From the NCBI GenBank assembly GCA_046546375.1, contig JBKGXV010000008.1:7074-71073 (forward strand): 64,000 nt of DNA, read 5' to 3'. A program made the translations under genes and the position numbers. The notes below the pieces were generated by a model, which saw only the letters and a list, made by a program, of their open reading frames with translations, did no database searches and had not been told where the DNA came from. This DNA comes from JAEZKC01 sp046546375. GTDB taxonomy: Bacteria; Fibrobacterota; Chitinivibrionia; Chitinivibrionales; Chitinispirillaceae. Shown piece by piece: positions 48,082 through 57,118 of the stretch. Each line of letters begins with the position of its first letter. Positions within the stretch are counted from its first letter, which is position 1.

Positions 48082-50643
48082 ATGAATGAAAATGAAAAAA
48101 TTATGCCGGTATTCATCGAAGACGAGATGCAGAAATCGTATCTCGATTATTCGATGAGCATGATCACCTCCCGTGCTCTTCCCGATGTCAGGGACGGTCT
48201 CAAGCCTGTGCACCGACGGGTACTTTTCGGGATGGATGAGCTGGGTATACAGCATAATAGGGCTCCCAAGAAATGTGCTCGCGTGGTGGGTGATGTGATA
48301 GGTAAATACCACCCTCATGGTGACAGTGCGGTGTACGATTCGCTTGTGCGTATGGCACAGAGCTTTTCCATGAGATATCCCATGGTGGACGGTCAGGGGA
48401 ATTTCGGTTCCGTTGACGGTGACCCCCCGGCGGCAATGCGATATACCGAATGCCGCATGACCGCACTGGCAGAGGAGATGCTGACTGATATCGACAAGGA
48501 TACTGTCAACTACGGACCCAACTACGACGATACCCTCAAGGAACCGTTGGTACTGCCCTCGAAGATACCTTTTCTCCTGCTTAACGGCACTACAGGTATT
48601 GCGGTGGGTATGGCTACCAATATGGCCCCTCATAATCTCACGGAAGTCGTGAATGCGCTGGTTATGCTGATCGATGATGAGGAGGTGCAGGTCGAGGATA
48701 TAATTAAAGTGCTTCCCGGCCCCGATTTCCCCACAGGAGGAATAATTTTCGGCAGAAGTGGTATCCTGGATGCATACAGAACGGGAAGAGGCAAGGTGAT
48801 AATCAGAGCCAGAGCCGAGGTGCACACGCTTCCCAATGACCGTGAGGAGATCGTGATCACCGAAATCCCTTATATGGTCAATAAGTCCACTCTTCTTGAG
48901 AAGATGGCTGATCTGGTGAGATCAAAAACAGTCGAGGGTATTTCTTTTATAAGAGATGAATCTGACAGAAGAGGAATGCGCATTGTTGTCGGAGTGAAAA
49001 AGGATGATTTCGGCGATGTGGTGCTCAATAAACTCTATAAATACACCAACATGCAGACCACCTTCGGCATAATCAATCTCGCCCTGGTGGATCTTCAGCC
49101 TCGTCTTCTCAATGTAAAGGAGATGATGAGTCACTTCCTGGATCACCGTCATACCGTGGTGGTGCGGCGGACCGAATATGATCTGAAGAAAGCCAAGGAA
49201 AGGGCTCACATTCTTGAGGGGCTGCGTATTGCGCTGGATCATATAGATGAAATCGTGGCATTGATCCGTGCATCATCCTCACCCGATGAAGCTCACACGA
49301 AGCTTGTGGAACGGTTCGGGTTGAGTGATGTCCAGGCCAAGGCCATACTTGATATGAGGCTGCAGAGGCTCACCGGTCTCGAAAGGGATAAAATCGAGCA
49401 GGAGTACGCAGAACTCATGCGTCTGATCGAGGAGCTCAATGCTATTTTGGCCAGCCGCGATAAACGCATGGAGATCATAAAGGATGAACTTCTCGATCTT
49501 AAGGCCCGTTTCGGTGATGAGCGTCGTACCGAGATCACCGATGCCACAAGTGATGTGGATATAGAAGATATGATCGCTGAGGAGGATATGGTGATCACCA
49601 TGACTCATGAGGGTTATATCAAGCGTACGGCTGTGTCTGTGTACAGAGCTCAGGGACGGGGTGGAAAAGGTGTCAAGGGTATGGAGTCGAAGGAAAACGA
49701 TTTCATTTCCACGCTTTTTGTGGCTTCTACCCACGCGTATATTCTGTTTTTCACCAACACGGGGCGCTGCTATTGGCTGAAGGTGTACAAAATTCCTGAA
49801 GCCGGCAGAAATTCCAGGGGTAAACCCATTGTGAACCTTGTCGAGTTGAGGCCGGATGAGAAGATTGCTGCATTTGTGCCGGTGAGGGAATTCGATGATA
49901 CTCACTTTATTGTCGCTGCTACAGAGCAGGGAGTGATAAACAAGCAGCCGCTGACTTCATATTCGAATGTCCGCCGTGACGGAATAAATGCTATCAGGCT
50001 GGACGAGAACGATTCTCTCATACAGTGCAGACTGACCAATGGTGAGAATGACATAGTTCTGGGTACCAAGAACGGTCAGGCGGTGAGATTCCATGAAAGT
50101 GCGGTCAGAGAGTTGGGGCGTAATACCCGTGGAGTGAAGGGGATTACCCTGAGAAACGATGACAAGATGGTCAGTATGGTTATCGCCAAGCAGGGAGATG
50201 ATATTCTCACTGTGACCGAAAAGGGCTTCGGGAAGAGAACTGCTGTGGAGGATTACCGTAAGACAAACCGTGGCGGTACCGGAATCATCAATATCAAGGT
50301 GACTGAAAAGAACCGTACGGTTGTTGCTCTCAAGAGTGTGCGGGGAGAACAGGATGTGATGCTTATCACCCGGAAGGGAATAATCATTCGTCTCGATGTG
50401 GACAAGATTTCCACTATCGGCCGCAACACTCAGGGAGTCAGGCTTATAAATCTGGATGAGACCGACAGTCTGATTGATGTGGCTTTGTGTGAACGCACTG
50501 AGGAGGTTGTTTCGGAGGATGCTGAGATAGTCGCTCAGGAACCTGTTGAATCGGCTCCTGTGGAGGAGGCTGAACCGGAGGAAGCCGGAAACGAGGAGGA
50601 AGAGTCCGGCAGTGAAGAAGGGAATCCCGAAGAAACAGAATAA
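48082..50643 (+). CDS. gyrA: DNA gyrase subunit A with acidic C-terminal tail
   Basis: 853 residues. 'LDYSMSMITSRALPDVRDGLKPVHRRVLFGM', then the quinolone region 'YHPHGDSAVYDSLVRMAQ' where Ser and Asp of G-D-S-A-V-Y-D are the sensitive wild-type residues, the catalytic Tyr in 'AAMRYTE', and C-terminal beta-propeller blades including the GyrA-box-like 'GRGGKGVKGM' and repeated 'TRKGIIIRL'-type blades. The last 45 residues are almost all Glu, Ala, Val, Pro, Gly (EEAEPEEAGNEEEESG), a disordered acidic tail longer than in E. coli. Such tails modulate DNA wrapping. A strong terminator follows at 50670-50702. Confidence 0.97.
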   Translation: MNENEKIMPVFIEDEMQKSYLDYSMSMITSRALPDVRDGLKPVHRRVLFGMDELGIQHNRAPKKCARVVGDVIGKYHPHGDSAVYDSLVRMAQSFSMRYPMVDGQGNFGSVDGDPPAAMRYTECRMTALAEEMLTDIDKDTVNYGPNYDDTLKEPLVLPSKIPFLLLNGTTGIAVGMATNMAPHNLTEVVNALVMLIDDEEVQVEDIIKVLPGPDFPTGGIIFGRSGILDAYRTGRGKVIIRARAEVHTLPNDREEIVITEIPYMVNKSTLLEKMADLVRSKTVEGISFIRDESDRRGMRIVVGVKKDDFGDVVLNKLYKYTNMQTTFGIINLALVDLQPRLLNVKEMMSHFLDHRHTVVVRRTEYDLKKAKERAHILEGLRIALDHIDEIVALIRASSSPDEAHTKLVERFGLSDVQAKAILDMRLQRLTGLERDKIEQEYAELMRLIEELNAILASRDKRMEIIKDELLDLKARFGDERRTEITDATSDVDIEDMIAEEDMVITMTHEGYIKRTAVSVYRAQGRGGKGVKGMESKENDFISTLFVASTHAYILFFTNTGRCYWLKVYKIPEAGRNSRGKPIVNLVELRPDEKIAAFVPVREFDDTHFIVAATEQGVINKQPLTSYSNVRRDGINAIRLDENDSLIQCRLTNGENDIVLGTKNGQAVRFHESAVRELGRNTRGVKGITLRNDDKMVSMVIAKQGDDILTVTEKGFGKRTAVEDYRKTNRGGTGIINIKVTEKNRTVVALKSVRGEQDVMLITRKGIIIRLDVDKISTIGRNTQGVRLINLDETDSLIDVALCERTEEVVSEDAEIVAQEPVESAPVEEAEPEEAGNEEEESGSEEGNPEETE

Positions 50644-50669
50644 AAGTTCAAAAAAACCAGGTGGTTGAG

Positions 50670-50702
50670 AGCCCGGAGCAGAGATGCTTCGGGCTTTTTT
50701 TA
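50670..50702 (+). terminator. Intrinsic terminator after gyrA
   Basis: agcccggagca (50670-50680) pairs with tgcttcgggct (50685-50695), one G-U pair, 4-nt loop, followed by TTTTTTT. Confident end of the gyrase transcript. Confidence 0.88.
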
Positions 50703-50785
50703 TGGGAGGTGTTGGAGCTCGCAGGCAAGGATTTTGCAGTGTCTTTAATTATGCCGTTATATCATTTCAGGTGATAGGAGAAGAT

Positions 50786-51892
50786 ATGAGCGCCGGCGAA
50801 GTGATCAGTCGTGAAATGACTGAAGTATCTGGAATTTCTTCGGGTAGAAAAGGGAATCGTTGGCAGTTTTTCACCAGAAATGTTTTCTCCGCATTTGTTT
50901 TCGTTGCTGTTTTCGTTTCGGGTCTGTATTTGGGGCGAGAGAGAATTCTGCCGCTGGTATATACCCGGAGTGAATATATGATCGGCATCTGCAGGGGGGA
51001 TTCCCCGCTGGAACTCAAGCCCCTACCTGGTATCAACCCGGTTGTCACCGCCAGGATGGTTGATGATGTGGAGGCGGTGTTTGTTGCCGATCCCTTCATG
51101 ATCAGGGAAAAACAGATGTGGTATATGTTTTTCGAGGTGCTGGAGGGGACACAGAACAAGGGAATGATCGGGCTGGCTACCAGTGCGGATGCTGTGAACT
51201 GGGAATACGACAGAATAGTTCTAAAGCAGCCTTTCCATCTGTCGTATCCTTCTGTTTTCAGGTATGAAAATGAGATATGCATGGTTCCTGAAAGTCAGAT
51301 GGATTATTCGGTGAGTGTTTACAAAGCTGAAAAGTTTCCTTATGGCTGGAAAAAGGACAAAACGCTGATAGAGGGAAATTACTTGGATCCCACGTTGTTT
51401 CAGTATGAAGATAACTGGTATATGTTTGCAGCTGACAGAAACGATATGCTTCACCTTTTCTGGGCCCGGGATTTGTATGGAGAATGGTATTATCACCCCT
51501 GTAATCCGATTATAAAACATGATCCGCAACGGGCAAGACCGGGCGGAAGGGTGGTGGCGGTCGGCAATACGGTGATCCGTTTCGCTCAGAACTGCAAACC
51601 CCGGTACGGGCATGATGTCAGAGCTTTTCTGATAAGCGAGCTTTCACCTGAAACGTATGCTGAGCAGCCATTTTCGGGAAATCCGATTCTGAAGGGTACT
51701 GGTACGCATTATGAATGGAATGGTGAACGAATGCATCATGCGGATGTTCATCAGGTGGATGACGGGTGGATTGCGGTTGTGGATGGTGTGGGAAGATGGA
51801 GAGAATTCGGTCTGGGATTCTTCGGAAAAGAACCGAAGGCTTTTCTGGGGCCGACAATACCCATGAAATCCCCTTATCTGAATCGTAAATAA
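50786..51892 (+). CDS. Glucosamine-inositolphosphorylceramide-transferase-like (GINT1 N-terminal type), beta-propeller fold
   Basis: 368 residues from ATG 50786 with TAGGAG 5 nt upstream; the longer frame would start inside the gyrA terminator. One membrane helix near the N-terminus (about residues 35-57, VFSAFVFVAVFVSGLYLG), then a five-bladed propeller-like domain of about 280 residues: 'VFVADPFMIREKQMWYMFFEVL', 'GMIGLATSADAVNWEYDRIVL', 'HLSYPSVFRYENEICMVPES', 'LDPTLFQYEDNWYMFAAD', 'GGRVVAVGNTVIRFAQNCKPRYGHDV' and 'HHADVHQVDDGWIAVVDG'. These repeats match the propeller domain annotated as glucosamine inositolphosphorylceramide transferase-like in surface-sugar loci, related to GH43/GH68. 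Often found beside formyltransferase or glycosyltransferase genes. Enzyme activity is not proven for bacterial members. Confidence 0.72.
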   Translation: MSAGEVISREMTEVSGISSGRKGNRWQFFTRNVFSAFVFVAVFVSGLYLGRERILPLVYTRSEYMIGICRGDSPLELKPLPGINPVVTARMVDDVEAVFVADPFMIREKQMWYMFFEVLEGTQNKGMIGLATSADAVNWEYDRIVLKQPFHLSYPSVFRYENEICMVPESQMDYSVSVYKAEKFPYGWKKDKTLIEGNYLDPTLFQYEDNWYMFAADRNDMLHLFWARDLYGEWYYHPCNPIIKHDPQRARPGGRVVAVGNTVIRFAQNCKPRYGHDVRAFLISELSPETYAEQPFSGNPILKGTGTHYEWNGERMHHADVHQVDDGWIAVVDGVGRWREFGLGFFGKEPKAFLGPTIPMKSPYLNRK

Positions 51893-51937
51893 CTGCTGTT
51901 TATAATACCGCTTTCTCAAATTGCAAAGGATACAGAG

Positions 51938-52840
51938 ATGAGTTCAGATGTGGCTGTGTGCGTGTGCACATACAAGAGACCTCGAATGTTAAGAGGGCTT
52001 CTGCTTGAGTTGAACAAACAGAAAGCAGAGGGAATACGTTTTTCCGTCACGGTTGTGGATAACGATGTGAAGCGGTCTGCCCAGCCCGAGCTGAAGGAGT
52101 TGCGTAAAAGTCTTAATTTCAAGGTCAGATATGTCAATGAGCCCCGGAAGAATATCGCAAAAGCGAGAAATGCTGCCGTTCGTAATGCCCATGGAGAGTA
52201 TATAGCCTTTATTGATGATGATGAGTTTCCAGGTGAACACTGGTTAAGAGATATGCTTGAAGTCTGCAGAGAAAGAAAAGTGGAGGGGGTATTGGGCCCG
52301 GTTCTGCCTCACTATGATGAAGCCTCTCCGAAATGGCTGAGAAAAAGCGGGCTGTGTGACAGAAAGAGATTTCCTACCGGCACTGTTCTTAAAAACACCA
52401 GTTTGATGCGTACGGGGAATGTCTTGCTGAGCAGAAGGTTTTTGGAAGAGCACCGTATGTCTTTTGATGAAAAGTATGGACTGACAGGCGGGGAGGACAC
52501 CGACTTTTTCCGCAGGGCATTAAATAAGGGGGGTACATTCGTGTGGTGTGATGAGGCCGGGGTATATGAATACGTTCCTCTTGAACGCAGTACCAGAAAG
52601 TATCATCTGGAAAGAGCGCTTCTGAGAGGCACGCTTAATGCCCGAAAGGTAGGGGTTCTGAGTATGCCGGTGTTGAAATCTTCAGTGGCGGTTCTTTTTT
52701 ACCTTCCTGCACTGCCGGTGCTGTTTCTGCTCGGGCATGACTTTTTCATGAGATATCTGGTGAAAAGCTGTGACCATGTGGGAAGGCTTTGCGGCGTGTT
52801 TGGTGTTGAGCTGGTTAAGGACAGATCATTTCAGGGCTGA
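51938..52840 (+). CDS. GT2 family glycosyltransferase
   Basis: 300 residues. 'VAVCVCTYKRPRMLRGLLLELNKQ' start, 'VTVVDNDVKRSAQPELKEL', 'NEPRKNIAKARNAAVRNAHGEYIAFIDDDEFPGEHWL' (metal-binding D-D-D), 'TGNVLLSRRFL' and 'GLTGGEDTDFFRRALNKGGTFVWCDEAGVYEYVP' (catalytic E-D region), ending with a hydrophobic segment near the C-terminus (AVLFYLPALPVLFLLGHDFF). Typical inverting GT2 enzyme for cell-surface glycans. AAAGGATAC is its ribosome-binding site. 45 nt after the GINT-like gene, 24 nt before the FkbH-like gene. Confidence 0.88.
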   Translation: MSSDVAVCVCTYKRPRMLRGLLLELNKQKAEGIRFSVTVVDNDVKRSAQPELKELRKSLNFKVRYVNEPRKNIAKARNAAVRNAHGEYIAFIDDDEFPGEHWLRDMLEVCRERKVEGVLGPVLPHYDEASPKWLRKSGLCDRKRFPTGTVLKNTSLMRTGNVLLSRRFLEEHRMSFDEKYGLTGGEDTDFFRRALNKGGTFVWCDEAGVYEYVPLERSTRKYHLERALLRGTLNARKVGVLSMPVLKSSVAVLFYLPALPVLFLLGHDFFMRYLVKSCDHVGRLCGVFGVELVKDRSFQG

Positions 52841-52864
52841 GGACAGCGGAGAGGGTTATCGTAT

Positions 52865-54730
52865 ATGTGGGAACTGGAATTTGCCGACAGAAAAAAGTGG
52901 GAAACAGAAAAAAAGAGAGCAGAGAAGTTTATCAGTAGAGTAAGGGCTGAGGATGTAAAGGCGGTACAGCTTCTTTATTGGAGGGAGCACTGTCTTGAAT
53001 GTGCGCCGCCGGATTGTTATCACACCTGCTCTCTTTATGAAAAACGCAGGGACAAGCGTTGTGTAAGGGTCAGCTACGGTATCTATCCCAATCGGGATTT
53101 TCCCGGTGCTTTGGGGTTCGGTGCGGATGTGAGATTCAAAAAATGGGCCAAACTGGGTTCCACTCTGTATCCGTCAGTTCTGCCCGCGGATCGTCTGAGG
53201 TTGTTTCAGAAAATTGATATCATCACATCGAAACTGGTGAATGCTTTGTTTTATCTGACCAATCCTTTCAATCCGTTAGAGTGGTTCAGGGTAAAATTTC
53301 ATAATCCTCAGCGCCTTCTTTTCAAGATTCAGACGTTTTTAAGAGAAAAGCTTCTCAGGTGTCTTTCAATTCAGAAATCAGCTCAGGTGGACTGCTTTCT
53401 TATTGAGTGCTTTTCCTTTGAAGAAACTTCTTTCAATCTGATTCTAGAGTATAAGAACATACCCTTTATCTTTCGTGAATCAGTGAGAATCGCTAAGGGA
53501 TACAACTGTTTCGAAATACCGGCTGAGCGGTTCAAAAAAAACGGTGTATCAGAAGGTAGCATCACGGTGTATCCTGAAAATGATCTGGAGGCGAGAGTCG
53601 TGTTCACCTGGCTGGATATGGTTAAAAAGAAAGCCGTTGCCCCGGTTTCGGCATCTGCCCCCGGAAATGAGTTCAGGCCGGCACAGAAGGTCAAATGTGT
53701 GGCTTGGGATCTGGACAATACCTTGTGGAAAGGGGTTCTTATCAATAAAGGCAAGGACAATGTATCCATTCCCCGGGAGCATATAGAGTTGATCAGAAAT
53801 CTCGATGAGAGGGGAATAATTCAGACTGTTGTTTCCAAAAACGATCATGAGGAAGCCTGGAGTGTGCTTGAGCGGCATGGGATTGCAGATTATTTCATAT
53901 TTCCAGCTGTCAATTGGGCTCCCAAGAGTTCGAATCTCAAGCAGATTGCCGATCGGATCAATATAAATCTGGATACCTTCGCCCTTGTGGACGATTCCTC
54001 TTTTGAAAGAGCGGAGGTGCACTCCTCTCTGCCTCAGGTGAGGTTGTATTCCGAAGAGGAGATTGCCCGCATTCTCAGTTATGAGGAATTCGATGTTCCC
54101 GTAACAGAGGCAAGCAGACAGAGAAGGAAAAGCTATCTGGTACAGATTCAGAGAGAAAAGGTTCAGGAGCAGTACAGTGGAGACTACAAATCGTTTCTGA
54201 GGGATTGTCGAATGCATTTGAGGGTTTTCTCTCCCCGGCAGGAAAAGCATGTGAGCAGATGCCTCGAACTTGTGCAGCGTTCAAATCAGCTTAACCTTTC
54301 CACCAGAAGGTATTCCGGGGAGGAGTTTGAAAATCTGCTGAATACAGATGGAATGCTGTGTGTGGCTCTTCATTGTTCGGATCGTTTCGGAGATTACGGT
54401 ATTATCGGCTTTGCCAGTGTGGATGAACGGGAGAAGGTCCCCGTGATCAAGGATCTGGTGATATCCTGCAGGGTGGCTCAGAAAATGGTGGAGCATACAT
54501 TTATCGAATGGTTGGGGAAAAAGGAAAAGGCCAAGGGATTCAGTGCTCTGGGAGCTTCTCTGATCAAAACCAGAAAGAACGGACCTCTGGTGAAGGTGTT
54601 TGATGAGATGCCGTTTGAAAAAAATGAGGGCTCAGGCGGGGTGATCGGTTATACTCTGGGGTTTGATAAGCTGGGAAGTTTCGGTGATGTGATGAAAGTA
54701 AGTGATGAGGTGGAGCAGATTACAGTTTGA
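52865..54730 (+). CDS. FkbH-like HAD-IIIC phosphatase/acyltransferase-type protein with Cys-rich N-terminal domain
   Basis: 621 residues. The C-terminal part from about 278 is FkbH/HAD-IIIC: 'CVAWDLDNTLWKGVLI' (Asp282, Asp284), 'VVSKNDHEEAWSVLERHG', 'WAPKSSNLKQIADRININLDTFALVDDSSFERAEV' and, later, the GNAT-like end 'LVQRSNQLNLSTRRYSGEEFE' and 'GIIGFASVDE'. FkbH proteins usually attach a glyceryl unit from 1,3-bisphosphoglycerate to a carrier. The first 270 residues are unusual: a metal-site-like cluster C43-x2-C46-x4-C51-x3-C55 ... C66 and a later beta-rich stretch (about 175-255). The N-terminal part is unassigned. Placed between a GT2 and a ChbG/HpnK deacetylase gene, suggesting glycan decoration (for example glycerate). 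Confidence 0.82.
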   Translation: MWELEFADRKKWETEKKRAEKFISRVRAEDVKAVQLLYWREHCLECAPPDCYHTCSLYEKRRDKRCVRVSYGIYPNRDFPGALGFGADVRFKKWAKLGSTLYPSVLPADRLRLFQKIDIITSKLVNALFYLTNPFNPLEWFRVKFHNPQRLLFKIQTFLREKLLRCLSIQKSAQVDCFLIECFSFEETSFNLILEYKNIPFIFRESVRIAKGYNCFEIPAERFKKNGVSEGSITVYPENDLEARVVFTWLDMVKKKAVAPVSASAPGNEFRPAQKVKCVAWDLDNTLWKGVLINKGKDNVSIPREHIELIRNLDERGIIQTVVSKNDHEEAWSVLERHGIADYFIFPAVNWAPKSSNLKQIADRININLDTFALVDDSSFERAEVHSSLPQVRLYSEEEIARILSYEEFDVPVTEASRQRRKSYLVQIQREKVQEQYSGDYKSFLRDCRMHLRVFSPRQEKHVSRCLELVQRSNQLNLSTRRYSGEEFENLLNTDGMLCVALHCSDRFGDYGIIGFASVDEREKVPVIKDLVISCRVAQKMVEHTFIEWLGKKEKAKGFSALGASLIKTRKNGPLVKVFDEMPFEKNEGSGGVIGYTLGFDKLGSFGDVMKVSDEVEQITV

Positions 54731-54752
54731 GGTCTTTTGAGAGGGGGAAGTG

Positions 54753-55532
54753 ATGCTGGTGATAAACGCTGATGACTGGGGCGCATCTTTGAAGATCTCT
54801 TCGAGAATCGAGGAGTGTATCAGGGCAGGTGTGGTCGATACGGTCAGTGCCATGGTATTCATGACCGATTCCCAGAGAGCAAGTGAAGTTTCTTGTGCGA
54901 TGGGAATCGAAGCTGGGCTTCATATCAATTTTACCACACCTTTTGACTGCAGGCACGTATCGGATCGTCTGATTGCCTCTCAGCAGAGAATAATATCTTA
55001 TCTCAAGGGAAGCAAAGCCGCCCAGTTTCTCTATAATCCTCTGTTGAACAGAGATTTTGATTATGTATTCAAAGCTCAGTATGATGAATATTATCGGTTG
55101 TTTAATAATGCGCCTCCGAGAATGGACGGGCACAACCATATGCATCTTTGCGCAAATATGCTGATCGGCAATTTCATTCCCCACAGGATAAAGGTGAGGA
55201 GAAATAATTATTTCCGCAGGGGGGAAAAGAATGTGATGAACCGTACATACCGTACTTTGGTGGATTTTCTTCTTGAGAAACGATACGTGTGCACCGATTA
55301 TTTCCTTCACATACAGCAATTCGTGGCAGAGAGAGAGGATGAAAGAGAAGAGGCTTTAAGCAGGCTTGAGGAAATGTCCAAAAAAGCCAATGTGGAGCTT
55401 CTTTTGCATCCGCACCAGAAAGCCGATTATGAATTCGCCATGAGCGGCGAATTCATTGATGCTGTTTCAAGAATGCCCAGAAACAGAAGGTGCCTTGATA
55501 TTCAGGGGTCCACTTTCAGTGGACAGATCTGA
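54753..55532 (+). CDS. ChbG/HpnK (YdjC) family carbohydrate deacetylase
   Basis: 259 residues from ATG 54753 after GAGGGGGAAG (a GTG directly before is possible). Metal-binding start 'LVINADDWGASLKISSRIEECI' (D-D), 'GLHINFTTPF' (H), 'MDGHNHMHLCANML' (D-G-H-x-H-x-H), and 'VELLLHPHQKADYEF' (H-P-H) are the family motifs. Removes acetyl groups from N-acetylglucosamine-type sugars or lipid-linked sugars. It follows the FkbH-like gene by 22 nt in the second glycan locus. Confidence 0.88.
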   Translation: MLVINADDWGASLKISSRIEECIRAGVVDTVSAMVFMTDSQRASEVSCAMGIEAGLHINFTTPFDCRHVSDRLIASQQRIISYLKGSKAAQFLYNPLLNRDFDYVFKAQYDEYYRLFNNAPPRMDGHNHMHLCANMLIGNFIPHRIKVRRNNYFRRGEKNVMNRTYRTLVDFLLEKRYVCTDYFLHIQQFVAEREDEREEALSRLEEMSKKANVELLLHPHQKADYEFAMSGEFIDAVSRMPRNRRCLDIQGSTFSGQI

Positions 55533-55547
55533 ATCTTGTGATCTGAA

Positions 55548-56861
55548 TCAAACAGTACCGCATTTCGCATCAAAGCGGATGTTTTTCAATATATTCAGGT
55601 AGAATTGTTCGTGCCTGTGCGCCAGGTGATTCAGGGTGAAGTTGTTCAGAATATATTTTCTTCCCGCTTCGCCCATACCTTTTCTCAGCGATTCGTTGCG
55701 GAGGAGCTTTTTCAGTACGGTCTTGATATCGTCTATATCTCTGTATCTGCACAGATAACCGCCACCTCCGTGTTCGACGCATTGAGAAACACCGCCTACA
55801 TCATAGGCAACCACAGGTGTCTGCATTGACTGAGCCTCGAGCAGTGTACGCGCAAAACCTTCGCGTCTGCTGGGAAGTGCGACAACCGCACTGCGTGCGT
55901 ACCATTCTCTCAGCTCGTGGGAGCTGCATTCGCCTGCAAAGGTGATTTGGTTTTTCAGATGGTGTTTGGAGATGATCGTCTGAAGATGACTGTTGACTTC
56001 AGATGAATCATCCCGGCCCGCAAAAACAAGGTGTACAGGTATGCCCTCCTTTTTCAGCATGGCGGCGGCCTCAATGAGGTCTTCATGACCTTTGCCGGCA
56101 CATATTCTGGCCGGAAGCAAAACGATCGGAACTTCTATGTTTTTTACAGAGGAAACCTTCTCTTTTGAATAAAAATCGGTGTTTATGCCGTCATAAAGAC
56201 TGACAAATTTCTTCTGCAGATAACGGGGGACCCCCCTCTCTGATACTCCTGCAACTCCGCTTGCGCTCATCAGCTGTTCACGGATACACAGATCGGAGAA
56301 CTTTTCGTTCGAATAGTGATTGAGATAGAAAAAGGGGATGTTTCTGTCGTTGACCATATCGATTATTTTCGCCGTATCGGTTCCTCCAAGACAATGGAAA
56401 CTGAGGATGTCTATGGAGTATCTGCTGAACAGGTCTTTGAAAAGTCTTTGAGCATCAGCAGCTTCTATTCCCAGATCTTTGATACTGTAGCGTTTTCTTA
56501 CGGGCAGAAAAAAACGCTGTAGAAGGGGATTGTAGATGACATGATCGCGGATGAAATGTCTTGACAGCCTAACTAAAGGATTGGTCTGCGGGGCGGTACC
56601 GTTCCATTCCTGCTTGGGATGAAGGGCATGGGGAATGGCGATTCTTATGATTCTGCCCTGTCCGATTTCCTCCACGGTTTCTTTGGGTTTGAGCAGTTCG
56701 GTGGAGAAATAGATCTGTATGATGGTCATATTGTTGCGGAACAGAAGCGTTTTGTTGAGATCTCTGAGATAGTGTTCGACACCTCCGCCCGTGTCGAAGG
56801 CGTGTGTGAACCTGACAATGGTAATTTTGTCAAGTAATCCCGTGTGCTGAATCGTTTCCAT
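55548..56861 (-). CDS. GT4 family glycosyltransferase
   Basis: 437 residues from ATG 56861 (AGAGGA about 10 nt upstream; an ATG at 56870 is too close to it). 'IVRFTHAFDTGGGVEHYLRDLNKTLL' near the start, 'KFVSLYDGINTDFYSKEKV', 'IVLLPARICAGKGHEDLIEAAAML', 'LVFAGRDDSSEVNS', 'NQITFAGECSSHELREWYARSAVVALPSRREGFARTLLEAQSMQTPVVAYDVGGVSQCVEHGGGGYL' (core REGFARTLLEAQSMQTPVVA-DVGG). The domain between residues 100 and 200 (extra 60 residues with 'FFLPVRKRYSIKDLGI') is longer than in simple GT4 proteins. Convergent with the deacetylase gene; about 250 nt of non-coding DNA lies upstream up to the HicB-like gene. Confidence 0.88.
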   Translation of the reverse strand: METIQHTGLLDKITIVRFTHAFDTGGGVEHYLRDLNKTLLFRNNMTIIQIYFSTELLKPKETVEEIGQGRIIRIAIPHALHPKQEWNGTAPQTNPLVRLSRHFIRDHVIYNPLLQRFFLPVRKRYSIKDLGIEAADAQRLFKDLFSRYSIDILSFHCLGGTDTAKIIDMVNDRNIPFFYLNHYSNEKFSDLCIREQLMSASGVAGVSERGVPRYLQKKFVSLYDGINTDFYSKEKVSSVKNIEVPIVLLPARICAGKGHEDLIEAAAMLKKEGIPVHLVFAGRDDSSEVNSHLQTIISKHHLKNQITFAGECSSHELREWYARSAVVALPSRREGFARTLLEAQSMQTPVVAYDVGGVSQCVEHGGGGYLCRYRDIDDIKTVLKKLLRNESLRKGMGEAGRKYILNNFTLNHLAHRHEQFYLNILKNIRFDAKCGTV

Positions 56862-57118
56862 ATATCGCATATCCTCTGGTGTGGGCCATGTGATGCAGCT
56901 TTTGGTGTATGTTTGAATCCATAAAGGATGCAAAATTCATTCCTTCTGGAAAAATGTTTTTACGGGTACTGATTATCACAGAAGGGGAAAAAAGAAGCAG
57001 GGCGATGATCCCGGCACTGTCGGAACATAGCAAAAGTGCAGCTCACCGGCACGCAGGGGTTAAAGAAAACAATTACCCAAAACACCGGCTGCCGCTTTTG
57101 GCGGTTGTCTTCGGGTTT

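Noticed and set aside
53925..53945. gagttcgaatctc resembling a tRNA T-loop
   Set aside because: It lies in the FkbH-like gene and no acceptor or anticodon stem is found around it.
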